From the NCBI RefSeq assembly GCF_012927455.1, contig NZ_JABBPE010000002.1, forward strand, positions 186,001 through 250,000: a DNA stretch of 64,000 nt, given 5' to 3'. The position numbers and the translations under genes are program-made. This DNA comes from Polaromonas sp. GTDB lineage: Bacteria > Pseudomonadota > Gammaproteobacteria > Burkholderiales > Burkholderiaceae_C. The stretch's first letter is position 1. The number at the start of each line of letters is the position of its first letter. Under the pieces are notes generated by a model that was not told the origin of the DNA, did no database searches, and saw only the letters and a program-made list of their open reading frames with translations. Of the stretch, positions 16,574 to 25,530 are shown in pieces.

Positions 16574-17569
16574 TTACTTGGCCGGCAGGTATTTGGCCGG
16601 GTCAACCGGTTTGCCCTGGCGCCGGATCTCGAAGTGCAGCTTCACGCGATCAGCGTCGCTGTTGCCCATTTCGGCAATTTTCTGGCCTTTTCTGACCGAC
16701 TGGTCTTCCTTGACCAGCAAGGTCTGGTTGTGCGCGTAGGCCGTCAGGAAGGTGCTGTTGTGCTTGAGAATGACCAGGTTGCCATAACCGCGCAGCCCGG
16801 CACCGGCATACACCACACGGCCATCGGCGGATGCCAGCACGGCATCACCGGCCTTGCCGGCAATATCCAGTCCCTTGTTCTTGGCCTCGTCAAAGCCCGC
16901 CAACAGCGTGCCGTGCGCGGGCCAGATCCATGCCACATTTTCATCGCCATTGGCCGCAGGTGCCGGGCTGGCAACCACCGCAGGCGGCGCCACGACAGGC
17001 GGCGCCACGGCTGGCACCGGGGCTGACACCGGCGCGGATACCGGAGCTGAAGCGGGCCGCGCCGCGCTGGCAGCCGAAGCTGGTGCGTTGCCTGGCGTAA
17101 CCGATGTCGTGGCCACAGAGCCCGACGTGACCGGCCGCGTCACGACCTGCGAATTCTCGGCGGCGAGCACCGGCGGAACCACGCGCAGCACCTGGCCGAC
17201 TTCAATGATGTTGGGGTTTTCAAGGATGTTCCAGCGCACGATGTCGCGCCAGTTCTGGCCATTTTCCAGTCCGATGCGAATCATGGTGTCGCCGGGCTTG
17301 ACGGTGTAGTAACCAGGTTTGCCCAGGTTTTCTATGCCTGGCAGCGGCTTGATGCTGGCCGGGTCGACCGCGTCGGGAAGCTGGCGCGAGGCGCTGCTGC
17401 CGCGGTCTTCAACCGGTGCGTTACGGGTACGCGAGCCGCAGCCAGCGGCCAGCAGCATGGCGGCGGCCAAAGCGCATGACAGCGCCAGCCCGCGCGTCCA
17501 GCGGCTTGTGTAAACCGCACCGGCGGCAAGCGAAGCTTCCCTCCGGTGCGGCGTCATATTTTGAATCAT
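16574..17569 (-). CDS. nlpD: NlpD-type murein hydrolase activator lipoprotein
   Basis: 331 residues. A lipobox (LAAGCGS) shows an outer-membrane lipoprotein; a LysM domain follows (YYTVKPGDTMIRIGLENGQN), then an Ala/Pro/Val-rich linker (about residues 140-215) and a C-terminal M23 domain (GLDIAGKAGDAVLASADGRV, GYGNLVILKHNSTFLTAYAH). The zinc residues of active M23 enzymes are replaced: NKGLD instead of HxGxD and KLHFEIR instead of HLHFE, so this is an amidase activator (AmiC type), not a hydrolase. ATG 17569 is chosen. It is the last gene of surE-pcm-nlpD; rpoS, which follows nlpD in many proteobacteria, is not here. Confidence 0.92.
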   Translation of the reverse strand: MIQNMTPHRREASLAAGAVYTSRWTRGLALSCALAAAMLLAAGCGSRTRNAPVEDRGSSASRQLPDAVDPASIKPLPGIENLGKPGYYTVKPGDTMIRIGLENGQNWRDIVRWNILENPNIIEVGQVLRVVPPVLAAENSQVVTRPVTSGSVATTSVTPGNAPASAASAARPASAPVSAPVSAPVPAVAPPVVAPPAVVASPAPAANGDENVAWIWPAHGTLLAGFDEAKNKGLDIAGKAGDAVLASADGRVVYAGAGLRGYGNLVILKHNSTFLTAYAHNQTLLVKEDQSVRKGQKIAEMGNSDADRVKLHFEIRRQGKPVDPAKYLPAK

Positions 17570-17630
17570 GGGTTCTTTCGTCTTCACTTTTGAGCTGATC
17601 CTGGCCGGATCTTGAAACACAATGAAATTT

Positions 17631-18485
17631 TCAGCTTGTGCCTGATTTTAAAGGCACAAAGTGTACGGCTTCCAGCAAGGTTTGCCGGATTCCCTGGGGA
17701 GTTTTGTCAACCACCACCAGCGCCTGTGCGCCATTGGCCGATTGCAGCGGCGCCACCAGGCGCCCGCCCATCGCCAGCTGCTCTATCCAGGCCGGAGGAA
17801 TGGCTTGCCCGCCGGCCGCTGCGATGATGGCCGCATACGGCGCGCCCTTGGCATAACCAATCATGCCGTCGCCAAACAGCAGGTGCACATTGGCCAGGCG
17901 CAGCGTGCGCAGGTTCTCTCTGGCCTTGTCGTGCAGGCCGCGCAGCCGCTCAATGCTGTAGACCTCGCTCGCCAGGTGGCTCAGCAGCGCCGCCTGGTAG
18001 CCACAGCCGGTGCCAATTTCCAGCACGCGGCCCAGCTTGCCACTGGCGCCAGCACCGTGACGCAGCAATTCCAGCATGCGCGCCACCACATTGGGTTTGG
18101 AGATGGTCTGCCCCAGGCCAATCGGCAGGCTGGTGTCTTCATAGGCCTGGTTGGCCAGCGCGCTATCGACAAAGCGGTGGCGCTCCACCGCGCCCATGGC
18201 TGCCAGCACCTGCGCGTCGCAAACGCCTTGCGCCGCCAGCTTGCGCAGCATGCGCGCGCGCACCGCCTGCGAGTCCAGCCCGACACTGCCAGAAACGCTG
18301 GCCTGAACCGGCTTTTCAGTGCTTTTTTGGCCTTTAGCCCATACAGTGCGGGCGGTAGCAGCTATTAATTTAGTAGCAGACGGCATGCCCGCGTCGGGAT
18401 TCAGCCGCACTGGAAACGCCGGGCGAAGCGCCAGCACCAAGGGCTTTTTCGTCGGATTGAAAGGCGGCTTGAAAGGAGGCGTCAT
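17631..18485 (-). CDS. pcm: Protein-L-isoaspartate O-methyltransferase
   Basis: 284 residues, about 70 longer than typical. The SAM domain motifs are clear: RHRFVDSALANQAYEDTSLP, GQTISKPNVVARMLELL, VLEIGTGCGYQAALLSHLA and AAAGGQAIPPAWIEQLAMGG. It repairs isoaspartyl residues in damaged proteins. The N-terminal extension (residues 1-70) is Pro/Lys/Ala-rich and contains a family A repeat (18321-18379), which encodes residues 35-55 (ATKLIAATARTVWAKGQK). The true family domain begins near residue 75, so a later start is possible, but no break in frame is seen. Confidence 0.93.
   Translation of the reverse strand: MTPPFKPPFNPTKKPLVLALRPAFPVRLNPDAGMPSATKLIAATARTVWAKGQKSTEKPVQASVSGSVGLDSQAVRARMLRKLAAQGVCDAQVLAAMGAVERHRFVDSALANQAYEDTSLPIGLGQTISKPNVVARMLELLRHGAGASGKLGRVLEIGTGCGYQAALLSHLASEVYSIERLRGLHDKARENLRTLRLANVHLLFGDGMIGYAKGAPYAAIIAAAGGQAIPPAWIEQLAMGGRLVAPLQSANGAQALVVVDKTPQGIRQTLLEAVHFVPLKSGTS
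18321..18379. repeat. Repeat family A copy inside pcm
   Basis: 'ggcctttagcccatacagtg', then 'cgggcggtagcagctattaa' and 'tttagtagca', the inverted orientation of family A. It falls in the N-terminal extension of Pcm and keeps the frame open. Confidence 0.7.
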
Positions 18486-18504
18486 GCGTGACTGATCAGA
18501 CCGG

Positions 18505-19281
18505 TTACTTCAGATCGGCAACGGTTTGCGCCCAGAAAGGCAGCCGCGCGTGATCGGTCAGGTCCACATGAAGCGGCGTGATGGAAATAAAATTCTGGCC
18601 GGCCGCGTGAAAGTCGGTGCCCTCACCCGCCTCCTTGGCCAGTCCGGCGCTGCCGATCCAGTACATGGTTTCGCCGCGCGGGCTGGTCTGCGTGATGACG
18701 CGCTCGGCCGCATGGCGGCGCCCCAGCCGCGCCACTTTTACGCCCTTGAGCTGCTCGTTCGGCAAATTGGGAATGTTCACATTGAGCAGCCAGGGCGCCA
18801 GCATCGGCTGCGCGCCTGCAGCCACCGCTTCCAGCGACGGGATCAGCTGCTGCACCAGCTCTCTCGCGCGCCGCGCCGCCACGTCGATAAAAGCCCAGCC
18901 CCTTTCGGTTTGCGAAAACGCGATGGCCGGCACGCCGAACAGGTAGCCCTCCATGGCCGCCCCCACGGTGCCTGAATAAAGCGTGTCGTCGCCCATGTTG
19001 GCGCCGTTGTTGATGCCCGAAACTACCAGGTCCGGCCGGTATCCCAGCAGGCCCGTCAACGCGATGTGCACGCAGTCCGCCGGCGTGCCGTTGATGTAGC
19101 GAAAACCATTGGTCGCCGTTTGCACATACATCGGCGAGTGCATGGTCAGCGCATTGGATTTGGCGCTGTTGTTTTGCTCGGGTGCCACCACCTCGACGTC
19201 GGCGATGGTTTTAAGTGCTTCGTACAGGGCAACAATGCCTGGGGCCTGGTAACCGTCGTCGTTGCAAATTAAAATTTTCAT
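18505..19281 (-). CDS. surE: 5'/3'-nucleotidase SurE
   Basis: 258 residues. The metal site is complete: NDDGYQAPG at the start (Asp-Asp), [10 protein letters not shown] and [20 protein letters not shown] (Asn ligands). It removes phosphate from nucleoside monophosphates and is linked to stationary-phase survival. It is 19 nt upstream of pcm on the same strand. Confidence 0.95.
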   Translation of the reverse strand: MKILICNDDGYQAPGIVALYEALKTIADVEVVAPEQNNSAKSNALTMHSPMYVQTATNGFRYINGTPADCVHIALTGLLGYRPDLVVSGINNGANMGDDTLYSGTVGAAMEGYLFGVPAIAFSQTERGWAFIDVAARRARELVQQLIPSLEAVAAGAQPMLAPWLLNVNIPNLPNEQLKGVKVARLGRRHAAERVITQTSPRGETMYWIGSAGLAKEAGEGTDFHAAGQNFISITPLHVDLTDHARLPFWAQTVADLK

Positions 19282-19432
19282 AGCCAGATTCTACGGTCCC
19301 AGTGGTGACAGCCGCCGCGCTGAAGAGTGGCATCGATTCTGCGGCTTTTGCCTATGATGCGGAGGAACGCCTTTCGACCTCCTGCCTTGGCGCCATATCC
19401 CCATTTCTTCCCTTTCTTTTTGGAGACACCCC

Positions 19433-20407
19433 ATGCATGCCTGGCTTTGTGAAAACCCCACCGGCGTAGACGCCCTGAGCTGGAAAGAGCTGCCCACGCC
19501 GCAGCCCAGAGCGGGTGAAGTGCTGATCGAAATCAAGGCGGCCAGCCTCAATTTCCCCGACCTGCTGATCGTGCAGAACAAATATCAGATCAAGCCGCCG
19601 CTGCCTTTCGTGCCGGGCTCCGAATACGCCGGTGTAGTGCAAGCCATGGGCGAAGGCGTGCGCAACCTGCAGGTCGGCCAGAACGTTGCCTGTCTGTCGG
19701 GCACCGGCGGCTTTGGCACCCACACAATTGCCCCTGCGGCCTTGTGCATGCCGCTGCCCGAAGGGTTTTCGCATGTGGACGCGGCCGCTTTCATCATGAT
19801 TTATGCCACCTCCTGGCACGCCCTGATGGACCGGGCGCAACTTAAAGCCGGCGAAACCGTGCTGGTGCTGGGCGCCGCCGGCGGCGTCGGCACGGCCGCC
19901 ATCCAGATTGCCAAGGCGGCCGGCGCGCGCGTCATTGCCGCCGCGTCAAGCGATGAAAAATGCGCGCTGTGCACCACCCTGGGCGCGGACGCCACCATCA
20001 ACTACACCCGCAGCAATCTGCGCGAAGAAATCAAGCGGCTGACCGATGGCAAGGGCCCGGACGTGATCTACGACCCGGTAGGCGGTCACTATGCCGAGCC
20101 GGCTTTGCGCTCCATCGCCTGGCGCGGCCGTTATCTAGTGGTGGGCTTTGCCGCCGGCGCTATTCCCTCGCTGCCGCTCAATCTGGCGCTGCTCAAGGGC
20201 GCCTCCATCGTCGGGGTGTTCTGGGGCGATTTTGCCCGGCGCGAACCCAAGGCCAATGCCGCCATGATGGCCGAGCTGGCCAGCTGGTACGCCCAAGGCA
20301 AGATCAAACCGGTGATTGACCGCACCATGCCGATGGCAGAATTGAAAGCGGCCTTTGCCCACATGGGCTCGCGCGGCGTGATGGGCAAGCTGGTGATGGT
20401 GAACTAG
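19433..20407 (+). CDS. Zinc-independent NADPH:quinone oxidoreductase family protein
   Basis: 324 residues of the MDR superfamily. N-terminal GroES-like domain (VLIEIKAASLNFPDLLIVQN, PFVPGSEYAGVV) and Rossmann fold (VLGAAGGVGTAAIQIAKAAG with the AxGGVG dinucleotide motif; LTDGKGPDVIYDPVGG). The structural zinc cysteines of alcohol dehydrogenases are absent, as expected for quinone reductases. ATG 19433 follows TTTTTGGAGA. It is a single-gene unit. Confidence 0.87.
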   Translation: MHAWLCENPTGVDALSWKELPTPQPRAGEVLIEIKAASLNFPDLLIVQNKYQIKPPLPFVPGSEYAGVVQAMGEGVRNLQVGQNVACLSGTGGFGTHTIAPAALCMPLPEGFSHVDAAAFIMIYATSWHALMDRAQLKAGETVLVLGAAGGVGTAAIQIAKAAGARVIAAASSDEKCALCTTLGADATINYTRSNLREEIKRLTDGKGPDVIYDPVGGHYAEPALRSIAWRGRYLVVGFAAGAIPSLPLNLALLKGASIVGVFWGDFARREPKANAAMMAELASWYAQGKIKPVIDRTMPMAELKAAFAHMGSRGVMGKLVMVN

Positions 20408-20430
20408 CCCCGACTTCAATCACCCGCTCA

Positions 20431-20490
20431 GCCGCTATCATTTCAATAGCTGCTTGCGCCCGTATTTATTGGGCTACAGCCGTATTTATA
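20431..20490. repeat. Dispersed repeat family A
   Basis: 'ctatcatttcaatagctgct', 'tgcgcccgtatttattgggc' and 'tacagccgtatttata' in a row: one of the best-preserved copies, near-identical to copy 1 at 5968. Confidence 0.8.
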
Positions 20491-20524
20491 CACCCCGGCA
20501 GGAGCGGGATCAGCAGCCCGCCGA

Positions 20525-22633
20525 TCACGCCAGCACAGGGGGAGCGCATTCGAAGCGGCGAATTGCGTCAAGGGCCTGGCGCAAGGTCATGTCACCGGCC
20601 TGCATCAGCGCGGTGGTCAGGTGTTCGGTCAACGCCTTGTGCTGTGTCAGCGTGGCTTTGGTTTCGCTGTACAGCCGCTCGCTTTGCGCCTCCATGATGC
20701 CGCGCGTCTCCTCGTCGGGCTGGGCACTGGCGCCGTCTTTGCCAAGCGCTGCATAGTTCAATCGCGTCTTGCGGTACATGCCCATCTCGCCCACCGCGTG
20801 GTGCAGTAGCCTGGTGACGCGTGTAATGTCGTTATGGGCGCCGTTGGTGGTGCCGTCTTCTCCGAAAAACAGCTCCTCGTTGGCCATGCCCGCAAGCAGC
20901 ACGCGCGCCTCGTGCTCCATGTCGCCCTTGGTCTTGAGCAGGTTTCTGCCTTGCTTATGAAAGACAAAGCCCAACGCATTGGTGCGCGGGTTGGCTTTCA
21001 ACGAAATCTTGATGGTTGTCATCTCGGCCAGAAGGGTGTCCCAGTTGCCATGGGCCAACTCGCGTTCGCGCTGGAAGTCCATCAAAAAATGGCCCCACTC
21101 GTGAACCGCGATGATGCGCCGGTCGCGATCTCGCTCTTTGGTGGTGCTGTCGTTGACGTTGCCGACCAGCACGCGCTCGGCGGCCCGCATCAAAGTGTCG
21201 GCGCTGATCATTTCGCCGGCCTGAACCGCAATGATGCCGGCCTGATTGACCATGGTTTCCAGGTCGGCCGGACTGCTGCCTTCGGTCAGTTCGACAAAGT
21301 GGCGCAGATCCAGATCAGGCAGCACCTTGTCGGCGCGCTGGCGCAGGTAGTGCCCGATGATGGCGAGCCGCTCCGCCGGGTTGGGCATGCGAAAGTCCAC
21401 CTTCATCTGAAAGCGGCGCAACATGGCCTCGTCCATCTGCTGATTTTCGGAATTGAAGTTGGACGCAACAATCCAGATGATTTCGGTGTCGGATGTGGTG
21501 CGAACGCCGTCCAGCACGGCCAGCAGCATGTTCTGCGTATCGTCATCAAACTTGCGGTTGCCGCCGCGCCGCATGAACAGGTCTTGCGCCTCGTCCAAAA
21601 AGACAATGCAGCGCTTGCGCCGCGCGGCCAGCGCCAGGATGCGCGACAAGGTCTGGGAGCCGCCCCCGACAAAGCCGGTTTCAAGATTCGCGGCCGATTG
21701 AAACAGGATGGGCAGGCCCAGGTCCTTGGCCAGATAGCTGGCCAGCTTGGTCTTGCCGGTTCCTGCCGGGCCGCTGAACATCACGTTAAAAGGCTTGTTC
21801 ACGCCGTAGGCTGCGTACTCTGCGCGGCGCTCGTACTGGTCCCGTATCTGCGCCACCTCGGCCTTGATGTCGTCCATGCCGATCAGGTCCGTGATGTCGC
21901 CGCTGATCTCGGCGGGCGCGAGGAACTTCAGGGCCTTGCGCTGCCCACCCATCTGAAACCACAAAAAAGCCAACAAACCCACCGTAAAGGACGCCGAAAG
22001 CATGGCACTGACACCAGCTTTCCAGGAGTCCTGTTCCGACTGCGGGCGGGCTTCGCCAAAGCGCTGCTCCAGGCGCGCCAACACTTCAGCGCTGGCACTG
22101 TCCAGCGCGGCTTTGGGAACGAAGGTCAGCTTGCCGCCCCAGGGGGCGGTGACCGCCTTGTCGGTGAGGATTTTGGTTTCCATGTCGGACGGATAGTAGG
22201 CATATTGCTTGCCTTGCGACTCGATCAATACAAAGCGCTCGGAAACGGTCCAGAGAATCGGCCGGTAAATGATGGTGATGCGCGCGACTGGGTTGGCATC
22301 CAGAAAACTCAGCACCGACCCAGTGCCAAATACCACCGGCAAGGCCTTGTTGTAGCTCCAGACCGCTTCGCCATTCGCGCCCGTCGTGGCCATGGCTTTA
22401 ACCTCGTCGGCCATTTTTTCCTGGCGCATCCAGGTTGCCCACGAGTAAATAGCGGTCAATGGAATCATCAGCGCGATGGCCAGCAGCGTCAGCTTCAGGC
22501 CACGTGACTGAACTGACCACCAGTCCTGCAAACGGCTTAGCGTGTTCCTGATCCGGTTAAGCAGGCCCGATGGTGCGTCAGCTGCTTCGTCTGCCGGGTT
22601 GGCAGCGCTCCTGCCTCGTGATAAATCGGTCAT
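20525..22633 (-). CDS. Divergent FtsH-like membrane AAA metalloprotease
   Basis: 702 residues from ATG 22633 (AGGAAAG upstream). Architecture: TM1 (about 46-68), a periplasmic domain of about 140 residues, TM2 (about 207-227), an AAA module with Walker A GPAGTGKT (288-295), pore loop FVGGGSQ (321-327), Walker B CIVFLDEAQD (342-351), a second-region-of-homology-like segment ending LLRRF, and an M41-type peptidase domain with HEWGH (511-515) and the third ligand in GAHNDITR (Asp602). The layout is that of FtsH, but the pore and arginine-finger segments differ (the GRF of FtsH is RRF here), so it is a paralogue and not the housekeeping ftsH. No operon partner is seen. Confidence 0.85.
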   Translation of the reverse strand: MTDLSRGRSAANPADEAADAPSGLLNRIRNTLSRLQDWWSVQSRGLKLTLLAIALMIPLTAIYSWATWMRQEKMADEVKAMATTGANGEAVWSYNKALPVVFGTGSVLSFLDANPVARITIIYRPILWTVSERFVLIESQGKQYAYYPSDMETKILTDKAVTAPWGGKLTFVPKAALDSASAEVLARLEQRFGEARPQSEQDSWKAGVSAMLSASFTVGLLAFLWFQMGGQRKALKFLAPAEISGDITDLIGMDDIKAEVAQIRDQYERRAEYAAYGVNKPFNVMFSGPAGTGKTKLASYLAKDLGLPILFQSAANLETGFVGGGSQTLSRILALAARRKRCIVFLDEAQDLFMRRGGNRKFDDDTQNMLLAVLDGVRTTSDTEIIWIVASNFNSENQQMDEAMLRRFQMKVDFRMPNPAERLAIIGHYLRQRADKVLPDLDLRHFVELTEGSSPADLETMVNQAGIIAVQAGEMISADTLMRAAERVLVGNVNDSTTKERDRDRRIIAVHEWGHFLMDFQRERELAHGNWDTLLAEMTTIKISLKANPRTNALGFVFHKQGRNLLKTKGDMEHEARVLLAGMANEELFFGEDGTTNGAHNDITRVTRLLHHAVGEMGMYRKTRLNYAALGKDGASAQPDEETRGIMEAQSERLYSETKATLTQHKALTEHLTTALMQAGDMTLRQALDAIRRFECAPPVLA

Positions 22634-23110
22634 CGTTTCTTTCCTGTCAAATAGTGTGACGCCCGCCGTTTGAACGCTGGTGGCTGCAAATAACTGGCTT
22701 GGTTGGGGGCGAAGCGTGCGTCGCCTGTGGGGAATGTGCCGGGGAGTCAGGGCGGGGAGGTGTGAAAAGCACGTCACGTCGCCTGTCTTGAAAGCACTAA
22801 TTTGTAGGTTCAATCCTACACAAAAATCAGATTTCTTGACGTTAAGTTTGGTAAACGGCGCTGAGCCCTGCGAAGTTGCCACCTTGGCGTGACTGCCGGC
22901 GCAATCGCCTCAAAGGCGCAACAGGTCAGCGGTTAGCGGCAAGCCGGCTGGTGGCAAGACGCAACCTGAAACGGTGGCGGCGGCGCCGAGCCAAAAGGCC
23001 AGACACAAAATGCTATCGATTTAATAGCTATTTCCGCCCATGAACAATGGGCTTGGGGCCTTTTTAGCCCATTTTTTTTAAATCGGCCGGTTTCGCGCAA
23101 AATCAAAGGC
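22634..23110. other. 477-nt intergenic region
   Basis: No convincing gene. It holds a short hairpin TGTAGG-TTCAAT-CCTACA near 22801-22820 that resembles a tRNA T-arm one base short, an AT-rich stretch just after it, and a family A repeat at 23005-23070. It separates the divergent FtsH-like gene and the aldehyde dehydrogenase, so promoters for both probably lie here. Confidence 0.5.
23005..23070. repeat. Dispersed repeat family A
   Basis: 'gctatcgatttaatagctat', 'ttccgcccatgaacaatggg' and 'cttggggcctttttagccc'. Lies 41 nt before the aldehyde dehydrogenase start. Confidence 0.75.
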
Positions 23111-24544
23111 ATGCAACTCAATTACATCGCCAATGCATCGGTTCCCTCCTCTTCCGGCAAAACCATTCCTGTCATCGATCCCTCAGACGGCCAGGTTTTT
23201 GACGAGATCCAGCGCAGCAATGCCCATGACATCGACGTGGCCGTGGGCAGTGCCAGGGACTGCCTGGAGCTGGTCTGGAGCCGCCTCAGCGCGGCCGAGC
23301 GCGGCCGCCTGCTGATGCGGCTATCAGTCAAAGTGGCCGAGCACGCCGAAGAACTGGCGCTGATCGAGCAGCGCGACTGCGGCAAACCTGTCACGCAGGC
23401 GCGTGCCGATGCGGCGGCGCTGGCGCGCTATTTCGAGTTCTACGCCGGCGCCTGCGACAAGCTGCAGGGCGCCACCCTGCCCTATCTGGCCGGCTACAGC
23501 GTGATGACCTGGCGCGAGCCGCACGGCGTCACCGGCCACGTCATTCCGTGGAACTACCCGATGCAGATTTTTGGCCGCAGCGTGGGCGGTGCGCTGGCAG
23601 CCGGCAATGTCTGCGTCGTCAAGCCGGCCGAAGACGCCTGCCTGTCGCTGATCCGCGTCGCGCAGTTGGCCGCTGAAGTCGGCTTTCCGGCTGGCGCCAT
23701 CAACATCGTGACCGGCTACGGTCATGAAGTGGGCGACGCCCTGGCGCGCCACGCCGGCATTGACCACATCAGCTTCACCGGCAGCCCCTCGGTCGGCACG
23801 CTGATCCAGCAAGTGGCGGCGCTACGCCATTGCCCCGTCACGCTAGAGCTGGGCGGCAAAAGCCCGCAAATCGTGTTTGCCGATGCCGATCTGGACGCGG
23901 CCATTCCCGCCATCGTCAACGCCATCGTGCAAAACGCCGGGCAAACCTGTTCGGCCGGCTCACGCCTGCTGGTGGCGCAAAGCATTTACGAGCCGCTGCT
24001 GGAGCGTCTCGGCCACGCTTTCGAAAACCTGCGCGTCGGCCCCGCTGCGATGGACCTGGACGTGGGCCCGCTGATTCGCCAAAGCCAGCAGCAACGCGTC
24101 TGGGATTTCCTGAGCGACGCCCACGTCGCAGGCATCCCCATGGTGGCGCAGGGCCAGATCGTTGATGAAGCACCCGACAGCGGCTTTTACCAGGCCCCGA
24201 CGCTGCTGCGCGATGTGCCGGTGATGCACCGGCTGGCGCAGGAAGAAGTATTTGGCCCGGTGCTATGCGCCATGAGCTTTAACGACGAAGACCACGCCGT
24301 CGAACTTGCCAACGCCACGCAGTTCGGCCTGGTGGCCGGCATCTGGACGCGCGACGGCGCACGCCAGTTTCGCATGGCCAAGCGCGTCAAAAGCGGCCAG
24401 GTCTTCATCAACAACTACGGCGCCGGCGGCGGCGTGGAACTGCCGTTTGGCGGCGTGAAATCATCGGGCTACGGGCGTGAAAAGGGCTTTGAGGCGCTGT
24501 ATGGATTTACCACACTGAAGACGCTGGCTATCAAGCACGGCTGA
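23111..24544 (+). CDS. NAD(P)-dependent aldehyde dehydrogenase
   Basis: 477 residues, full ALDH length. The cofactor region (VIPWNYPMQIFGRSVGGALA, FTGSPSVG), general base Glu (LELGGKSPQIVF) and catalytic Cys (NAGQTCSAGSR) are intact, and QEEVFGPVLCAMSF is the usual C-terminal motif. It oxidises an aldehyde to an acid; betaine-aldehyde/aminoaldehyde-like subfamilies look similar but the substrate cannot be decided. The SDR gene follows 97 nt downstream with a family A repeat between them, so the two may act in one catabolic step series. Confidence 0.9.
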   Translation: MQLNYIANASVPSSSGKTIPVIDPSDGQVFDEIQRSNAHDIDVAVGSARDCLELVWSRLSAAERGRLLMRLSVKVAEHAEELALIEQRDCGKPVTQARADAAALARYFEFYAGACDKLQGATLPYLAGYSVMTWREPHGVTGHVIPWNYPMQIFGRSVGGALAAGNVCVVKPAEDACLSLIRVAQLAAEVGFPAGAINIVTGYGHEVGDALARHAGIDHISFTGSPSVGTLIQQVAALRHCPVTLELGGKSPQIVFADADLDAAIPAIVNAIVQNAGQTCSAGSRLLVAQSIYEPLLERLGHAFENLRVGPAAMDLDVGPLIRQSQQQRVWDFLSDAHVAGIPMVAQGQIVDEAPDSGFYQAPTLLRDVPVMHRLAQEEVFGPVLCAMSFNDEDHAVELANATQFGLVAGIWTRDGARQFRMAKRVKSGQVFINNYGAGGGVELPFGGVKSSGYGREKGFEALYGFTTLKTLAIKHG

Positions 24545-24564
24545 GCGCGAAAATTGAATGAAAT

Positions 24565-24618
24565 CAGCCGCTAGCCCATATACAGCGGGCGCAAAGCGCT
24601 ATTAAATCAGTAGTAAGT
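24565..24618. repeat. Dispersed repeat family A (inverted orientation)
   Basis: 'cagccgctagcccatataca', 'gcgggcgcaaagcgctatta' and 'aatcagtagta'. It lies between the aldehyde dehydrogenase and SDR genes. Confidence 0.75.
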
Positions 24619-24641
24619 TAAAACCAACGGAAAGACCATCC

Positions 24642-25403
24642 ATGCGCGTTAAAGACAAATCCATCATCGTCACTGGCTCCGGCGGCGGCATTGGCGAAGG
24701 CATCGCCAGGCGACTGGCCGCTGAGGGCGCCAAGGTGATCGTCAACGACATCAACGTGGCGCTCGGCGAAAAAGTCGTGGCGGCCATCGTCAAGGCGGGC
24801 GGCACGGCCTCGTTTTTTGCCGCCGATGTCACGAAGTCTGCCGAGGTCAAGGCGCTGGTCGCTGCCGCCGTGCAGCGCTACGGCAAGCTCGACGTGATGG
24901 TCAACAACGCCGGCTGGACGCACCGCAACCAGCCGGCGCTCGACGTGAGCGAAGACGATTTTGACAAGTGCTACGCCATCAACGTCAAAAGCATTTACCT
25001 CGCCACCATTCATGCCACGCCGGTGTTTCGCAGTCAGGGCGGCGGCAGCTTCATCAACATTGCCTCCACCGCCGGGGTGCGTCCGCGCCCGGGCCTGACC
25101 TGGTACAACGGCTCCAAGGGCGCTGTCATCACCACCTCGAAGTCGCTGGCGGCCGAACTCGGCCCCGACAACATCCGGGTGAACTGCATCAACCCGGTGT
25201 TCAATCCCGACACCGGCTTGTCGGTCGAATTCGCCGGTGGCCCGCTGGATGAAGAGCGCAAGGCGCGCTTTCGCGCCAGCATTCCGCTGGGGCGTTTTTC
25301 CAGTGCGCTCGATGTGGCCAACGCGGCGCTCTACTTGGCCAGCGACGAGGCTGATTTCATCAGCGGCGTGTGTATCGAGGTGGACGGCGCGCGCTGCGTT
25401 TAG
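24642..25403 (+). CDS. Short-chain dehydrogenase/reductase
   Basis: 253 residues of the classical SDR family: cofactor motif TGSGGGIGEG near residue 12, NNAGW near 88, the catalytic Ser in FINIASTAG, and YNGSK with the Tyr-Lys pair. The Asp after beta-2 (VNDIN) favours NAD(H). ATG 24642 is preceded by GGAAAG. The substrate is unknown; 3-oxoacyl-ACP reductase-like and glucose dehydrogenase-like enzymes are both close in character. Confidence 0.9.
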   Translation: MRVKDKSIIVTGSGGGIGEGIARRLAAEGAKVIVNDINVALGEKVVAAIVKAGGTASFFAADVTKSAEVKALVAAAVQRYGKLDVMVNNAGWTHRNQPALDVSEDDFDKCYAINVKSIYLATIHATPVFRSQGGGSFINIASTAGVRPRPGLTWYNGSKGAVITTSKSLAAELGPDNIRVNCINPVFNPDTGLSVEFAGGPLDEERKARFRASIPLGRFSSALDVANAALYLASDEADFISGVCIEVDGARCV

Positions 25404-25530
25404 CTGTTTAGGGGCTTGCGAGCAGCGCTTCAAGGCTATATTGTTCATAGCGTGCCAGTCGGGGGAATAAGGCCGGTCCCCGGCCATTGCTTGGCTCAAT
25501 GGAGTAAATTCCAGCTGAAGCCTTTACACC

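Noticed and set aside
20834..22507. 557-codon plus-strand open frame
   Set aside because: It lies antisense to the FtsH-like gene, has His/Gln/Arg-rich composition typical of GC-rich shadow frames and shows no family motif.
22801..22820. T-arm-like hairpin suggesting a tRNA
   Set aside because: The loop is one base short and no D-arm, anticodon arm or acceptor can be folded around it.
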